A stretch of 64,000 bases of DNA from Aestuariibacter salexigens DSM 15300 (lineage in GTDB: Bacteria; Pseudomonadota; Gammaproteobacteria; Enterobacterales; Alteromonadaceae), in the NCBI RefSeq assembly GCF_000429145.1, contig NZ_AUBH01000001.1, forward strand, positions 620,001-684,000. Direction: 5' to 3'. This document shows positions 19,491 through 30,737 of the stretch, in pieces. The notes under the pieces were generated by a model. That model ran no database searches. It saw only the letters and a program-made list of their open reading frames with translations, and was not told where the DNA came from. The stretch's first letter is position 1, and each line of letters begins with the position of its first letter. Made by a program: the position numbers and the translations under genes.

Positions 19491-20196
19491 ATTTCTGAAT
19501 ACTGCGGTTAATCTCGACGAGGGTCTGTGTGGGATGGGCAGACTGAGTAATAGGTCGACCAATTACCATGTAATTGACGCCGGCTTCTATAGCCTGCTGT
19601 GGTGTCATGACCCTTTTTTGATCGCCCAATGCAGCCCCTTCAGGGCGTATACCTGGTGTCACCAATAAGAACTCCTGTCCACACTGCTGACGGAGTAACT
19701 GCGCTTCACGGGCAGAGCATACGACGCCATCAACACCGCTTTGTTGCGCTAATTTAGCCAGATGTAGCACGTGTTGCTCAGCGCTATGAGGCACACCCGT
19801 AGCCTTTAACTGCTCGTCATTCATACTGGTAAGCACGGTCACTGCGGTGAGAAGCGGCGCACGTTGAGACTGGCTAGACATTAATGCTTCTTTTGCTCGT
19901 TGCATCATTTCGACGCCACCGCTGGCATGCACATTGACCATCCAGACCCCCAGTTTTGCCGCCGCCTGACAGGCTTTTGCAACAGTATTGGGTATGTCAT
20001 GAAATTTTAAATCCAGAAACACATCGAAGCCACGATCCACCAGTGTTTCTACAAAGCTAGGACCAAATAAGGTAAACATTTCTTTGCCAACCTTGAGTTT
20101 ACATGCATCAACGCTTAGTTGATTGACAAGTGCCATTGCGTCGTTCTGATTATCAAAGTCCAGAGCAACAATTACGTGAGGATCATTCACGGACAT
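19489..20196 (-). CDS. pyrF: orotidine 5'-phosphate decarboxylase
   Basis: PyrF makes UMP from orotidine 5'-phosphate, the last step of de novo pyrimidine synthesis. The 235-residue TIM barrel has VALDFDN near the start and the catalytic [10 protein letters not shown] motif. The phosphate-binding TPGIRPEG and VIGRPIT segments are also present. It begins right after the lapB stop, last in the lapA-lapB-pyrF run. Confidence 0.95.
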   Translation of the reverse strand: MSVNDPHVIVALDFDNQNDAMALVNQLSVDACKLKVGKEMFTLFGPSFVETLVDRGFDVFLDLKFHDIPNTVAKACQAAAKLGVWMVNVHASGGVEMMQRAKEALMSSQSQRAPLLTAVTVLTSMNDEQLKATGVPHSAEQHVLHLAKLAQQSGVDGVVCSAREAQLLRQQCGQEFLLVTPGIRPEGAALGDQKRVMTPQQAIEAGVNYMVIGRPITQSAHPTQTLVEINRSIQK

Positions 20197-21366
20197 CTAT
20201 TCTCCATCCAATCCTTTAATTGGCTTGAGTACGCCCCACTTTTTACAGGAAGGACAAAGCCAGTATAATTTTTTGCCAGAAAAACCGCAGCCACTGCAGC
20301 GATATTTAGGACGCTGGTGGATTTGTTCATCCACCAAATCATGCAGCATGGTCAGGCTATCTGTCGTTTGTTCATTGGGTTGTTGAGTTAAATAGAACGC
20401 CATCAAGGTTTTGAATCCCTTCATGGTCGGCTTGGAACGCAACTGCCTGAGCAAATGATCGATTGCTTCCTGACGTTTACCCTGCCTCGCTAATAGTTTT
20501 ACCCAGGCAATATAGGCTGTTGCACACTGCTGCCAATAAGGTGCCAGCATAGTTTCCAACGTATCCCACTGCTCTAGTCTGTCTGCACATTGCTCTAACA
20601 GTGGCACCGCTTCGCTAAACCAGCTGATATCACGCTGTGGCACTTCCATCAGCTTATCCATTGCATCACGATAGTGACCTTTATCTATCGCGATTTGTCC
20701 TGCCATAAGCCATGGACGGACAGCGTGCTCGTCTACAGATGCCGCTTTGCCAATCAGCTCCTCAGCGCGTTCAAGTTGATCTTGGTTCCATTCAAGCTGC
20801 GCCTGCTCACAATAAAAATGCGCAAGTCGACGATACAATTCATCAGAATCCGCGCCGCTTTTGATAACGTTTTCTGCCAAATCAATGGCTCTGGACCATT
20901 CCTTTGTCGTTTGATAGATGTTGAATAGCTGCGCTTGTGCGGTAGCAAAATGCTTCTCACTGTTCAACAGCTCCAGATAGGCATTTTCGGCACGCTCTAA
21001 AAAACCGGCGAGCAAATAGTCTTTGCCGAGTTCTTTGAGTGCATCATGTTGCTGATTACCCGTAAGCTTCTGACCGGTCACCAGATTCTGGTGGACTTTA
21101 ATAGCTCGATCGATTTCACCACGATGACGGAAAAAATTTCCCATTGCGATATGGGTTTCAACCGTATCACTGTCGATATCAATCATTTTAATCAGTGTAT
21201 CAACCGCTCTATCGGGTTGATCAGAAAGGAGAAAATTTAATCCCTTAAAATAATGTCTGGAAAGAATAGAAGACTGTCTGCGCTGCGCCTGGCGAACGCT
21301 ATTTCTGCCCATTACCCAACCGTAGCCTGCCGCAACAGGAAGTAATAAAAACAGAATCTCCAGCAT
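20197..21366 (-). CDS. lapB: lipopolysaccharide assembly protein LapB (YciM)
   Basis: LapB adapts FtsH for LpxC turnover and thus sets the rate of LPS synthesis. The 389-residue protein has an N-terminal membrane anchor (LEILFLLLPVAAGYGWVMG), a long TPR region with characteristic helix pairs, and a C-terminal rubredoxin-like zinc ribbon (CSGCGF and CPSCKKWG). It overlaps lapA by 1 bp. Confidence 0.94.
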   Translation of the reverse strand: MLEILFLLLPVAAGYGWVMGRNSVRQAQRRQSSILSRHYFKGLNFLLSDQPDRAVDTLIKMIDIDSDTVETHIAMGNFFRHRGEIDRAIKVHQNLVTGQKLTGNQQHDALKELGKDYLLAGFLERAENAYLELLNSEKHFATAQAQLFNIYQTTKEWSRAIDLAENVIKSGADSDELYRRLAHFYCEQAQLEWNQDQLERAEELIGKAASVDEHAVRPWLMAGQIAIDKGHYRDAMDKLMEVPQRDISWFSEAVPLLEQCADRLEQWDTLETMLAPYWQQCATAYIAWVKLLARQGKRQEAIDHLLRQLRSKPTMKGFKTLMAFYLTQQPNEQTTDSLTMLHDLVDEQIHQRPKYRCSGCGFSGKKLYWLCPSCKKWGVLKPIKGLDGE

Positions 21367-21635
21367 TAGCGACGTTCTTTTTCCTGAGCCTGCAGCTTAC
21401 GTAATTTTTGCTGTAGCCGCTTTATTTTTACCGTCAGCGTCAGCCAACTTAATGAAACAACCGCGACAGACACAGCGACGCCAAGAGCGAACATGATCGC
21501 CATAAATGTGCTTATACGCAGTTGGGTTTTTGCAATGAGATAGTTAACGGTAACCAAACCGTCATTTTGCGAGCCAATGACGATGGCAGACAACAGGATA
21601 ACGAGTACAAATACGACGACAACCAGCCCTTTCAA
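21366..21635 (-). CDS. lapA: lipopolysaccharide assembly protein LapA (YciS)
   Basis: This 89-residue inner-membrane protein has two hydrophobic helices (about 3-20 and 42-68) and a basic, coiled C-terminus. It partners LapB in LPS control. The start is a TTG with AGGAG eight bases upstream; no in-frame ATG fits the family length, so this TTG decides the start. It is separated from ihfB by a terminator. Confidence 0.88.
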   Translation of the reverse strand: MKGLVVVVFVLVILLSAIVIGSQNDGLVTVNYLIAKTQLRISTFMAIMFALGVAVSVAVVSLSWLTLTVKIKRLQQKLRKLQAQEKERR

Positions 21636-21712
21636 TGGCTAATCTCCTGCATAACTGGCGTGGGTACAAAAATGACCCAAATGGATTAATTAATCTTGAG
21701 ACGTACTCTAAC

Positions 21713-21744
21713 AAAAACGGCACCCATAGTGGAGTGCCGTTTTT
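21713..21744 (-). terminator. rho-independent terminator after ihfB
   Basis: AAAAACGGCAC (21713-21723) and GTGCCGTTTTT (21734-21744) make a perfect 11-bp stem with a 10-base loop and T-tracts in both directions. It lies 9 bp beyond the ihfB stop and separates it from lapAB. Confidence 0.9.
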
Positions 21745-21753
21745 CTTCATGCG

Positions 21754-22038
21754 TTATAGGTCGTGATTTACGCGTTCACGAAGTTCTTTGCCAGGTTTGA
21801 AGTGTGGCACATACTTCCCATCCAACTTTACCGTTTCACCCGTTTTAGGATTACGCCCCACACGTGGAGCACGATAATGCAGAGAGAAGCTGCCAAAGCC
21901 CCGGATCTCAATTCGTTCACCCTTTTGTAGGGTTTGCGCCATTTGTTCCAGCAGTTCTTTGATGGCAATCTCCACATCCCTGGCAGGAATGTGTCGTGCT
22001 TTATCAGCGAGTCGTTCTATTAGCTCTGACTTAGTCAT
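21754..22038 (-). CDS. ihfB: integration host factor subunit beta
   Basis: This 94-residue DNA-bending protein heterodimerises with IhfA. The HU/IHF core ([18 protein letters not shown]) and the beta-arm with the intercalating proline ([10 protein letters not shown]), followed by [14 protein letters not shown], are intact. It is directly downstream of rpsA, the conserved order. Confidence 0.96.
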   Translation of the reverse strand: MTKSELIERLADKARHIPARDVEIAIKELLEQMAQTLQKGERIEIRGFGSFSLHYRAPRVGRNPKTGETVKLDGKYVPHFKPGKELRERVNHDL

Positions 22039-22093
22039 ACCAACCTCATATTGATATCAACAATTTCCATGCTACCGACACGCTGATATGGCA

Positions 22094-22118
22094 AGAGAGG
22101 ATAGAATCTATCCTCTCT
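22094..22118 (-). other. stem-loop between rpsA and ihfB
   Basis: AGAGAGGATA (22094-22103) and TATCCTCTCT (22109-22118) form a perfect 10-bp stem with a 5-base loop, 10 bp beyond the rpsA stop. No T-run follows on the minus strand, so it looks more like a message-stabilising or processing hairpin than a full terminator. Confidence 0.6.
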
Positions 22119-22127
22119 ACAGGCTAA

Positions 22128-23798
22128 TTACTCGCCTTTTGCCGCTTTGAAAGCTTCAGCCATTGCGTTAGCAAATCCAGCATCTTCCTGCTGGTTTACT
22201 TTATCCAGAGCTTCTTTCTCTTCAGCCTGGTCTTTCGCTTTAACTGACAGGTTGATTGCACGATTCTTACGATCAACGCCCATCAGTTTGGCTTCAACTT
22301 CGTCGCCAACATTGACAACTTCAGTTGCGTCTTCAACACGGTCACGCGCCAGATCAGATACGCGGATGTAACCTTCCACTTCGTCAGCCAGCTTGACCGT
22401 TACGCCTTTCGCATCGACAGCGGTAGCAGTACCAATAACGATAGCACCTTTCTTGTTATCTGTCAGATACTTATTGAAAGGATCTTCTTCGATCTGCTTA
22501 ACGCCCAGTGAGATACGCTCGCGCTCAGGATCGACCTGCAGTACCACTGCAGAAATTTCATCACCTTTCTTATAATCGCGAACCGCTTCTTCGCCTGTCT
22601 TATTCCATGAAATGTCAGACAGGTGAACCAGACCGTCGATACCGCCGTCAAGACCGATAAAGATACCGAAGTCAGTGATTGACTTGATCTTGCCTGATAC
22701 TTTGTCGCCTTTGTTGTGAGACTTCGCAAACTCTTCCCATGGGTTAGGCTTGCACTGTTTCAGGCCAAGTGAGATACGACGACGTTCTTCGTCAATTTCA
22801 AGTACCATAACTTCCACAACGTCACCCAGGCCAACGACCTTAGACGGATGGATGTTTTTGTTAGTCCAGTCCATTTCAGACACGTGTACCAGACCTTCAA
22901 CACCGTCTTCGATTTCAACGAAGCAGCCATAGTCAGTCAGGTTAGTCACTGCGCCTGAAAGTTTAGAACCTTCTGGGTAACGCTGAGCAATTTCTTGCCA
23001 CGGATCGCTGCCCATCTGCTTCATGCCAAGAGAAACGCGCTGCTTCTCTTTGTCGAACTTCAGAACTTTGACGGAGATTTCATCACCAACATTAACGATT
23101 TCGCTTGGGTGCTTAACGCGCTTCCAAGCCATATCAGTGATGTGCAGCAGGCCGTCTACGCCGCCCAAATCAACGAACGCGCCATAGTCGGTAAGGTTCT
23201 TAACGATACCTTTAATTTCGTGACCTTCTTCAAGGTTCGCCAACAGTTGCTCGCGCTCTTGGCTATTTTCAGCTTCGATAACCGCACGACGTGAAACTAC
23301 AACGTTGTTACGCTTGGCATCCAGTTTAATAACCTTGAACTCAAGCTCTTTGCCTTCAAGGTGTGTTGTATCGCGTACTGGGCGTACGTCAACCAGAGAA
23401 CCAGGCAGGAAGGCACGTACAGAGTTAACTTCAACGGTGAAACCACCTTTAACTTTGCCGTTGATAACACCTTTAATTGTCTCTTTTTCTTCGTACGCTT
23501 TTTCAAGCTCAACCCAAGCTTCGTGGCGCTTGGCTTTTTCGCGAGAAAGGATAGTTTCGCCAAAGCCGTCTTCAACAGCATCAAGGGCAACGTCTACCTG
23601 GTCACCCACGGCGATTTCAAGTGTTCCTTCTGAGTTTTTAAACTGCTCAGCAGGAATTGCGCTTTCTGATTTAAGGCCTGCGTCAACCAACACGATATCT
23701 TTATCGATTGATACAACGGTGCCCTTAACAATGGCACCAGGACGAGTTTCTAGATTCTTAAGGCTTTCTTCAAAAAGCTGTGCAAAATTTTCAGTCAT
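22128..23798 (-). CDS. rpsA: 30S ribosomal protein S1
   Basis: S1 binds mRNA leaders and helps the 30S subunit start on structured messages. The 556-residue protein (E. coli 557) has six S1 OB-fold repeats, seen as recurring GxVxxIxDFGxFVxL-type segments such as [16 protein letters not shown] and [17 protein letters not shown]. It lies in the cmk-rpsA-ihfB order. S1 usually represses its own translation through the 5' leader, here within 23799-23917. Confidence 0.97.
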   Translation of the reverse strand: MTENFAQLFEESLKNLETRPGAIVKGTVVSIDKDIVLVDAGLKSESAIPAEQFKNSEGTLEIAVGDQVDVALDAVEDGFGETILSREKAKRHEAWVELEKAYEEKETIKGVINGKVKGGFTVEVNSVRAFLPGSLVDVRPVRDTTHLEGKELEFKVIKLDAKRNNVVVSRRAVIEAENSQEREQLLANLEEGHEIKGIVKNLTDYGAFVDLGGVDGLLHITDMAWKRVKHPSEIVNVGDEISVKVLKFDKEKQRVSLGMKQMGSDPWQEIAQRYPEGSKLSGAVTNLTDYGCFVEIEDGVEGLVHVSEMDWTNKNIHPSKVVGLGDVVEVMVLEIDEERRRISLGLKQCKPNPWEEFAKSHNKGDKVSGKIKSITDFGIFIGLDGGIDGLVHLSDISWNKTGEEAVRDYKKGDEISAVVLQVDPERERISLGVKQIEEDPFNKYLTDNKKGAIVIGTATAVDAKGVTVKLADEVEGYIRVSDLARDRVEDATEVVNVGDEVEAKLMGVDRKNRAINLSVKAKDQAEEKEALDKVNQQEDAGFANAMAEAFKAAKGE

Positions 23799-23917
23799 AA
23801 TGATCTTTTAAAGTTAATTGACATCCACAATTCCATCCGGGTAATGTGGGGTTGTTTTCTTTGGCGCGACTGTTCCTTAGCCAGGCCTCTTACCAGTACG
23901 CAAAAAAGAACCCTCGA

Positions 23918-24589
23918 CTATAGCCTGGATTCTACGTATTCAGTAACCTTTTCAAGCACTTGCTCGATACTCAACGACGTTGAATCAACGACCAGTGCAT
24001 CTTCTGCCGGCACAAGTGGCGCAACGCTGCGGTTTGTATCTCGCTCGTCACGCTCAAGAATGTCGCTCAAAAGGCGCGCAATACTAACATCACGCCCCAT
24101 TGCTTTCAACTGATTATAACGGCGCTGGGCACGCTCTTCTGCACTGGCTGTCAGGAATATCTTCGCATTTGCATTGGGAAAAACGACGGTGCCCATGTCT
24201 CGACCATCGGCGACGAGTCCGGGGTCCTGTTGAAACGCGCGTTGACGTCTTAACAAGGCTTCTCTGACGCGAGGTAATGAGGCGACTTTAGACGCTACTC
24301 TGCCCACATCCTCGGTACGAATACTATCAGTGACATCCTCGCCTTCGAGAATAATGCGCGGTTGCTCGCCATTTGTTGCAAAATCAACATCAAGGCTTGA
24401 GGCCAATGGGATTAGCGCATCTTCATCTTCGGGATCCAAGTCGTGATGCAAGGCGGCGATACCTAAGACACGATAAATCGCACCACTGTCGAGGAAATGC
24501 CATTCAAGCTTTTTCGCCAGCATGGAACTGATGGTTCCTTTCCCTGCTCCGCTGGGTCCGTCAATGGTAATAACGGGTGATGCCTGCAT
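23918..24589 (-). CDS. cmk: cytidylate kinase
   Basis: The kinase phosphorylates CMP and dCMP using ATP. The 223-residue protein has P-loop GPSGAGKGT (11-19), the substrate motif [13 protein letters not shown] and the lid segment RAQRRYNQL. It stands between aroA and rpsA on the same strand. Confidence 0.95.
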   Translation of the reverse strand: MQASPVITIDGPSGAGKGTISSMLAKKLEWHFLDSGAIYRVLGIAALHHDLDPEDEDALIPLASSLDVDFATNGEQPRIILEGEDVTDSIRTEDVGRVASKVASLPRVREALLRRQRAFQQDPGLVADGRDMGTVVFPNANAKIFLTASAEERAQRRYNQLKAMGRDVSIARLLSDILERDERDTNRSVAPLVPAEDALVVDSTSLSIEQVLEKVTEYVESRL

Positions 24590-24680
24590 GTATGCTCCGT
24601 TGCTTAAAAAAACGGGCGCAATTATACGCAGTCACACAGTGATAGCAATTGTAACCGGCTACATCACCATAAATTATCGA

Positions 24681-25964
24681 TTAACGTACGCTAATACTGG
24701 CAAATCTTTCAAAATAATCGGGAAAAGTTTTGGCCGTGCATTTGGGATCATTAATGGTGACTGCCGTATCGCTAAGCGCTACCAGAGAAAAACACATCGC
24801 CACGCGGTGATCGTTATAGGTATCAATTTCTGCCTGCTGAAGGTGGTCAGTAGGTGTGATACAAATATAATCATTACCTTCGTCTACAGTGGCGCCTAGC
24901 TTTCGCAATTCCGTCGCCATGGCATGCAGTCGGTCCGTTTCTTTTACGCGCCAATTATAGATATTGCGAATACAGGTCGTCCCTTGTGCAAACAACGCCG
25001 TGGTAGCAATGGTCATTGCCGCATCAGGAATATGGTTCATATCCATATCTACCGCCTTCAGAGGCGCGCCAGTGATTTCAATATAGTCATCACCCCAATT
25101 AACGATGGCACCCATTTCTGACAACACATCGGCGAATTTTACGTCGCCTTGGATAGACTTCGCTCCTACGCCAGTTACGCGTACCGTACCGCCTTTAATC
25201 GCACCGGCTGCCAGAAAGTAAGACGCAGATGACGCATCCCCTTCGACCAGAAAAGTACCCGGCGAACGATAGGTCTGTCCAGCTTTGATCGAAAATGCCT
25301 GATAATCGTTGTGTTCTACCCTCACACCGAAACGCTGCATGATGTCCAACGTGATATCAATGTAGGGTTTAGACACCAACTCGCCTTTGATATGAATAGT
25401 CACATCACTATCATACAGCGGCGCAGCCATTAATAAGGCCGTGAGGAACTGGCTGGATACACTACCATCAACCTCAAGCTGCGTTCCCTGCAGTCGCTTG
25501 CCTTTAATTCGCAACGGAGGGAAACCTTCACTTTTAACATAGCAAATGTCAGCACCCGACGCGTTTAGTGCCTCAACCTGATCACCAATCGGGCGCTCTT
25601 GCATGCGGGGTTCACCCGTCAGCTCAACGTCCACGTCAGACAGCGCTAACACAGCGCAAAGTGGACGCATTGCCGTGCCGGCATTGCCCAGAAATAACGT
25701 TAACGGCTGTTCATGGTGGAAGCGCCCCCCTAGCCCTTCAACTTTGGCGACCGTTCGATCATCTGATAACTCAATTGTTACTCCTAGCGCCTCAAGAGCA
25801 TCGAGCATGTAGCGGATATCATCGCTATCTAACAAGTTTGTCAGTGTGGTCGTGCCGTTCGCTAGTGCTGCCAGCAGTAAAGCTCTATTGGATAAACTTT
25901 TTGAACCTGGGACATTAACGACCCCTGATACATGCCGTATCGGTGTCAGCGTAAGTTGTTCCAT
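24681..25964 (-). CDS. aroA: 3-phosphoshikimate 1-carboxyvinyltransferase (EPSP synthase)
   Basis: AroA condenses shikimate 3-phosphate with phosphoenolpyruvate on the chorismate pathway. The 427-residue protein has the [17 protein letters not shown] start, the [10 protein letters not shown] motif whose glycine governs glyphosate binding, [14 protein letters not shown] and [12 protein letters not shown]. The motif reads as a sensitive class I enzyme. It follows serC by 2 bp, a conserved operon pair. Confidence 0.96.
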   Translation of the reverse strand: MEQLTLTPIRHVSGVVNVPGSKSLSNRALLLAALANGTTTLTNLLDSDDIRYMLDALEALGVTIELSDDRTVAKVEGLGGRFHHEQPLTLFLGNAGTAMRPLCAVLALSDVDVELTGEPRMQERPIGDQVEALNASGADICYVKSEGFPPLRIKGKRLQGTQLEVDGSVSSQFLTALLMAAPLYDSDVTIHIKGELVSKPYIDITLDIMQRFGVRVEHNDYQAFSIKAGQTYRSPGTFLVEGDASSASYFLAAGAIKGGTVRVTGVGAKSIQGDVKFADVLSEMGAIVNWGDDYIEITGAPLKAVDMDMNHIPDAAMTIATTALFAQGTTCIRNIYNWRVKETDRLHAMATELRKLGATVDEGNDYICITPTDHLQQAEIDTYNDHRVAMCFSLVALSDTAVTINDPKCTAKTFPDYFERFASISVR

Positions 25965-25966
25965 TA

Positions 25967-27049
25967 TTACGCCTTCCTTTCAAATTCTTGCATAAAGTTG
26001 ACCAGCGCCTGCACCCCTTCAAGAGGCATAGCATTATAGATACTGGCACGCATACCACCGACCATTCTATGACCTTTCAGGGCCATTAATCCCTGTGCTT
26101 CAGCTTGCTTCAGGAACGCTGCATCCAGGGCAGGATCGCGTAGCTGAAAGGTGACATTCATTCTGGAGCGATATTCGACAGCAACATTGTTCTGATAAAG
26201 TTCTGAGGCATCAATGGCCTGATAAAGTAATGCGGCTTTCTTATGATTATGCGCCTGCATGGTAGCGACGCCACCCTGTTGCTTGACCCATTTAAACACC
26301 AGTCCGGCCAGGTACCACGCAAACGTCGGTGGCGTGTTGTACATCGAATCATGTGATGCTGCCAGTTGATAATCCAGTATCGATGGTGTTTGCGGCAACG
26401 CGCGTCCGGCCAGATCCTTCCTGACTATCGCAATCGCCAGTCCTGACGGACCGATATTTTTCTGAGCGCCGGCATAAATCACGCCGAATTTTTCCACTGG
26501 GACAGGCTTGGACAGAATGCAGGACGACATGTCTGCGACCAGAGGTACATCACCCGTATCCGGGATCGCTGATATTTCAATACCGTCGACCGTTTCATTA
26601 GGACAATAGTGCACGAAATCTGCAGTGTCAGAATAACAAAGCGTATTCACATTTGGCGCGTTAACGACGCCCTGGTCAATGAAAGACTCTGCCAGTACGC
26701 TCGTCTTGTGATACTTCTGCATCTCTTTGACAGCGCCACGAGACCAGGAGCCACTGACGATATGTTCCGAAAATCCATTCTGCGTGGCCAGATTTAGCGG
26801 TACCGCTGCGAACTGCCCGCGGCCACCGCCATGCAGGAACAAAACGTGGTAGTCATCGTTGATACCGAGTAAATCACGGAAATCCTGTTCGGCCTGTTCG
26901 GCCATGGCAATGAATTCGGTACTGCGGTGGCTGATTTCCATGACAGAACACCCCAGTCCCTGCCAGTCAAGTAACTCCCGCTGCGCAGTTTCCATCACCT
27001 CAGGTGGTAACATTGCAGGCCCGGCACAAAAATTAAATACTCGTTTCAT
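25967..27049 (-). CDS. serC: phosphoserine aminotransferase
   Basis: SerC is a PLP enzyme that makes 3-phosphoserine for serine synthesis and acts in vitamin B6 synthesis. From the ATG at 27049 it has 360 residues (E. coli 362); an upstream in-frame start lies inside the gyrA terminator region and is unlikely. The PLP lysine is in [12 protein letters not shown], and the start [15 protein letters not shown] is typical. It is upstream of aroA, 2 bp apart. Confidence 0.95.
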   Translation of the reverse strand: MKRVFNFCAGPAMLPPEVMETAQRELLDWQGLGCSVMEISHRSTEFIAMAEQAEQDFRDLLGINDDYHVLFLHGGGRGQFAAVPLNLATQNGFSEHIVSGSWSRGAVKEMQKYHKTSVLAESFIDQGVVNAPNVNTLCYSDTADFVHYCPNETVDGIEISAIPDTGDVPLVADMSSCILSKPVPVEKFGVIYAGAQKNIGPSGLAIAIVRKDLAGRALPQTPSILDYQLAASHDSMYNTPPTFAWYLAGLVFKWVKQQGGVATMQAHNHKKAALLYQAIDASELYQNNVAVEYRSRMNVTFQLRDPALDAAFLKQAEAQGLMALKGHRMVGGMRASIYNAMPLEGVQALVNFMQEFERKA

Positions 27050-27061
27050 TACCTGTCTCAC

Positions 27062-27087
27062 AAAAAACAAGCGGCATACGCCGCTTG
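27062..27087 (-). terminator. rho-independent terminator after gyrA
   Basis: On the minus strand CAAGCGGC and GCCGCTTG (27080-27087 and 27068-27075) pair across a 4-base loop, followed by TTTTTTG. It lies about 30 bp beyond the gyrA stop and insulates serC-aroA. Confidence 0.9.
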
Positions 27088-27117
27088 CCCGATATTAATG
27101 TATCCGCCAGGAAACCA

Positions 27118-29721
27118 TCACGCTTGTGGTGGGGTTTCCTGTTCGGCATTGTCTGCGGCGCCATCTTCACCGAGTGCGTCTTCAGCAGCGTCGTCAATCA
27201 CTTCCTCAATTCGCTGCAAACCAACAACATGTTCGTCTTTGGTGGTACGAATGAGCCTTACGCCCTGAGTATTACGACCTACGGTGGATACCTCAGAAAC
27301 TCTGGTTCTCACTAAGGTTCCCTGGTCGCTGATCAGCATGATCTCATCGTTATCATCAACCTGGACTGCGCCTACCACCGCACCATTGCGCTCTGACACT
27401 TTAATCGAAACAACGCCCTGAGTCGCACGGCTCTTTGTCGGATATTCCTGTTCAGGTGTGCGCTTGCCAAAACCGTTCTCAGTGGCTGTCAGAATAGCAC
27501 CTTCGCCGTTTGGTACAATCAGCGATACGACAGACTGACCTTCCTGCAGGCGAATACCACGTACCCCAGTTGCTGTGCGACCCATCGCACGCACCTGATC
27601 TTCATGGAAACGTACGACCTTACCGGCATCAGAGAACAACATGATTTCATTGCCACCGTTGGTCAATGACACGCCAATTAGCCTATCCCCGTCATTCAGG
27701 TTAACGGCAATAATGCCGCTTGCACGAGGTCGAGAGTATTGCGTCAATTCGGTCTTTTTAACCGTACCATTGGCCGTTGCCATGAACACAAACTTGCCTT
27801 CTTCGAACTCCTGAATAGGCAGGATCGCAGTAATACGTTCGTCTTCTTCTAGAGGAAGAATATTGACGATCGGACGACCTCTGGCGTTACGACTAGCGAG
27901 TGGTAATTGATAGACCTTGAGCCAGTAAAGTCTGCCGCGGGTCGAGAAACACAAAATATGATCGTGCGTATTGGCAATGAGCAATCGTTCAATGAAGTCT
28001 TCATCCTTCATCCGCGTTGCTGATTTACCCTTACCACCACGTCGCTGGGCTTCGTAATCAGACAGTTTCTGATATTTCACATAGCCTTCGTGTGACAGGG
28101 TGACGACCACGTCTTCCTGCTCTATCAAATCTTCGATGTCAATGTCATGTGAAGCGGCAGTGATTTCAGTACGACGCTCGTCACCAAATTCTTCGCGGAT
28201 CTGCTCAAGCTCTTCACGGATCACTTCCATAAGGCGTTCTGGACTACCAAGAATATGCAGCAGCTCAGCGATGATATCGAGCAGCTGTTTATACTCATCA
28301 AGAATTTTATCGTGCTCAAGTCCAGTCAGCTTATGCAAACGCAGGTCCAGGATTGCCTGTGCCTGCTGTTCGGTAAGGTAATACTTGTTGTCGCGGATAC
28401 CGAATTCGGGCTCCAGCCAATCAGGCCTTGCCGCATCGTTACCGGCTCTGGATAACATCTCTGCAACGTCGCCAAGCGCCCAGCCCTGCGCAATCAGTGC
28501 CTGTTTTGCTTCACTCGGTGACGGAGAGGCTTTTATCAGCTCAATGATCGGGTCGATATTAGCAAGTGCAATCGCCAGACCTTCCAATATGTGCGCGCGG
28601 TCGCGAGCTTTTCTCAACTCAAACACCGTGCGGCGTGTTACCACTTCGCGGCGATGCAGAATAAAGGCCTCGAGTGCCTCTTTGAGCGTAAATACTTTGG
28701 GCTGGTTATTATCCAATGCCACCATGTTGATGCCAAACACGGTTTGCAACTGTGTGTTGGCGTACAGATGATTCAACAGCACTTCGGCCGACTCGCCGCG
28801 ACGCACCTCAATAACGATGCGCATGCCATCTTTATCACTCTCGTCGCGCAAAGCAGAAATCCCTTCTACTTTCTTTTCTTTGACCAGCTCGGCAATTTTC
28901 TCTATTAATCGCGCCTTGTTTACCTGATACGGAATTTCATTAACGATAATGGTTTCTTTACCATTTTCTTCCGTTTCTATCTGCGCTTTGGCACGTAAAT
29001 AGATTTTTCCACGACCAGTGCGGTAGGCTTCCTCGATTCCCTTACGACCGCTTATCAGCGCTGCCGTAGGAAAATCGGGGCCTGGAATATGGGTCATCAG
29101 GTCGTCAATACTGATATCAGGATCGTCAATCAGAGCTATACAGCCGCTGATCACTTCGTTAAGGTTATGTGGCGGGATATTGGTCGCCATCCCTACAGCA
29201 ATACCTGAAGAGCCATTTACCAGCAGATTAGGGACTTTGGTAGGCAACACATCGGGGATGTGTTCGGTACCGTCATAGTTGGGTACGAAATCTACTGTTT
29301 CTTTATCGAGATCGGCCAGCAGCTCGTGGGAAATCTTCGCCATCCGCACTTCGGTGTAACGCATAGCGGCCGCGGAGTCTCCATCCACCGAGCCGAAATT
29401 TCCCTGACCGTCTACCAGCATGTAGCGCAGTGAAAAGGGTTGCGCCATACGCACAATCGTATCGTACACCGCCGTATCACCATGAGGGTGATATTTACCG
29501 ATGACATCACCCACTACCCTGGCTGATTTTTTATATGGCTTGTTGAAGTCATTTTTCAGCTCATTCATCGCGAACAATACGCGACGGTGAACTGGTTTGA
29601 GTCCATCACGTACATCGGGCAGCGCGCGCCCAACGATTACGCTCATCGCATAATCGAGATAACTGTTCTTCAGTTCTTCTTCTATATTAATTGGAAGGAT
29701 TTCTTTGGCGTGATCAGTCAT
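27118..29721 (-). CDS. gyrA: DNA gyrase subunit A
   Basis: GyrA breaks and rejoins DNA in the supercoiling gyrase. The 867-residue protein has catalytic Y122 (in [11 protein letters not shown]). Its quinolone-resistance region [10 protein letters not shown] has threonine at position 83 and aspartate at 87. The C-terminal pinwheel carries a GyrA box, QRRGGKGK, and ends in an acidic tail. Thr83 is the natural residue in some relatives such as Pseudomonas, so it need not signal acquired resistance. Confidence 0.97.
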   Translation of the reverse strand: MTDHAKEILPINIEEELKNSYLDYAMSVIVGRALPDVRDGLKPVHRRVLFAMNELKNDFNKPYKKSARVVGDVIGKYHPHGDTAVYDTIVRMAQPFSLRYMLVDGQGNFGSVDGDSAAAMRYTEVRMAKISHELLADLDKETVDFVPNYDGTEHIPDVLPTKVPNLLVNGSSGIAVGMATNIPPHNLNEVISGCIALIDDPDISIDDLMTHIPGPDFPTAALISGRKGIEEAYRTGRGKIYLRAKAQIETEENGKETIIVNEIPYQVNKARLIEKIAELVKEKKVEGISALRDESDKDGMRIVIEVRRGESAEVLLNHLYANTQLQTVFGINMVALDNNQPKVFTLKEALEAFILHRREVVTRRTVFELRKARDRAHILEGLAIALANIDPIIELIKASPSPSEAKQALIAQGWALGDVAEMLSRAGNDAARPDWLEPEFGIRDNKYYLTEQQAQAILDLRLHKLTGLEHDKILDEYKQLLDIIAELLHILGSPERLMEVIREELEQIREEFGDERRTEITAASHDIDIEDLIEQEDVVVTLSHEGYVKYQKLSDYEAQRRGGKGKSATRMKDEDFIERLLIANTHDHILCFSTRGRLYWLKVYQLPLASRNARGRPIVNILPLEEDERITAILPIQEFEEGKFVFMATANGTVKKTELTQYSRPRASGIIAVNLNDGDRLIGVSLTNGGNEIMLFSDAGKVVRFHEDQVRAMGRTATGVRGIRLQEGQSVVSLIVPNGEGAILTATENGFGKRTPEQEYPTKSRATQGVVSIKVSERNGAVVGAVQVDDNDEIMLISDQGTLVRTRVSEVSTVGRNTQGVRLIRTTKDEHVVGLQRIEEVIDDAAEDALGEDGAADNAEQETPPQA

Positions 29722-30023
29722 ATACTGCCTAGTCCCTAATTATGATTGTACAAGCATATGCAAGAGGCTATTCACCCGGGGGAAGTGCACTGCTTTTTTA
29801 TTATCGATTTATCGCGGTAGTTTATCACCAGATCTGACAAAACTGTAGAGATGTTTCACGCCTCCTTATTACGTAATCAAAACAGGCTTACCTCGATGTT
29901 CGATGCGCTTTACTTATCAAAAATAGGGCTTCACAATGCCGGCTATTCAGTTTCCTTATTGCGCGGTCTGAAAAGAAGCTAAATGCTACTTTTCTGGCTC
30001 CACGTAAACCGCCAGAAAGCATC
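29722..30023. other. divergent gyrA-ubiG intergenic region
   Basis: These 302 bases separate two divergent genes and must carry both promoters. No small gene with a ribosome binding site is visible. The gyrA side is A+T-rich, with TAATTA about 35 bp before the ATG. The ubiG side ends in the hairpin at 29991-30018. Confidence 0.5.
29991..30018 (+). promoter_or_regulatory. hairpin next to the ubiG start codon
   Basis: TTTCTGGC (29991-29998) and GCCAGAAA (30011-30018) form a perfect 8-bp stem with a 12-base loop. The right arm ends 5 bases before the ubiG ATG and covers the place where a Shine-Dalgarno sequence should lie; no canonical one is visible. It could control ubiG translation. Confidence 0.45.
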
Positions 30024-30737
30024 ATGACAGAAGTACACAACGTTGATAATGCAGAAATTGCTAAATTTTCCCAAATTGCCACACAGTGGTGGGATCCGCA
30101 GGGCCACTTCAAACCACTGCATGACATAAATCCGCTGCGATTAAGCTGGATCACTGACAACGCTAACGGATTGTTCGGCAAGTCGGTGGTTGATGTTGGC
30201 TGTGGCGGCGGGATCCTGGCTGAATCTATGGCCCGAGCAGGTGCTCAGGTCACCGGTATAGATATGGCTGAGGCGTCACTGGAGGTGGCGAAACTGCATG
30301 GCCTGGAAAGTGGCGTGAAGGTAGATTATTCGCTTACCAGCGCTGAACAGTTTGCTGCGTCAAATGCGGGTAAATTTGACGTTGTTACCTGTATGGAAAT
30401 GCTTGAGCACGTGCCTGCACCGGCCTCTGTGGTGTCAGCCTGTAGTCAGCTTGTTAAACCCGGCGGCTGGGTTTTTTTCTCCACCTTAAATCGCAACCTG
30501 AAGGCCTATGCAATGGCAATCATTGGTGCAGAAAAAGTGTTACGTCTGGTGCCTGAAGGTACCCACGAATACGAGAAGTTCATCAAGCCTTCAGAGCTAC
30601 TTAAAATGGCGGATACAGCGCAACTTAAAGCGAGAAATATGACTGGTCTGCACTTGAATCCTCTTACGGGTGGTTATTATCTGTCTGACAAAAACGTTGA
30701 TGTAAACTATTTGATCGCCTGTCAGCGACTTGCATGA
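30024..30737 (+). CDS. ubiG: ubiquinone biosynthesis O-methyltransferase UbiG
   Basis: UbiG carries out both O-methylations of ubiquinone synthesis with S-adenosylmethionine. The 237-residue protein has the family start [20 protein letters not shown] motif [13 protein letters not shown], and [11 protein letters not shown]. It is divergent from gyrA, as in E. coli, and overlaps the next gene by 4 bp. Confidence 0.95.
   Translation: MTEVHNVDNAEIAKFSQIATQWWDPQGHFKPLHDINPLRLSWITDNANGLFGKSVVDVGCGGGILAESMARAGAQVTGIDMAEASLEVAKLHGLESGVKVDYSLTSAEQFAASNAGKFDVVTCMEMLEHVPAPASVVSACSQLVKPGGWVFFSTLNRNLKAYAMAIIGAEKVLRLVPEGTHEYEKFIKPSELLKMADTAQLKARNMTGLHLNPLTGGYYLSDKNVDVNYLIACQRLA

Noticed and set aside
23305-23811. 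168-codon open frame antisense to rpsA
   Set aside because: Ser/Thr-rich composition typical of the reverse complement of a highly expressed gene; no ribosome binding site.
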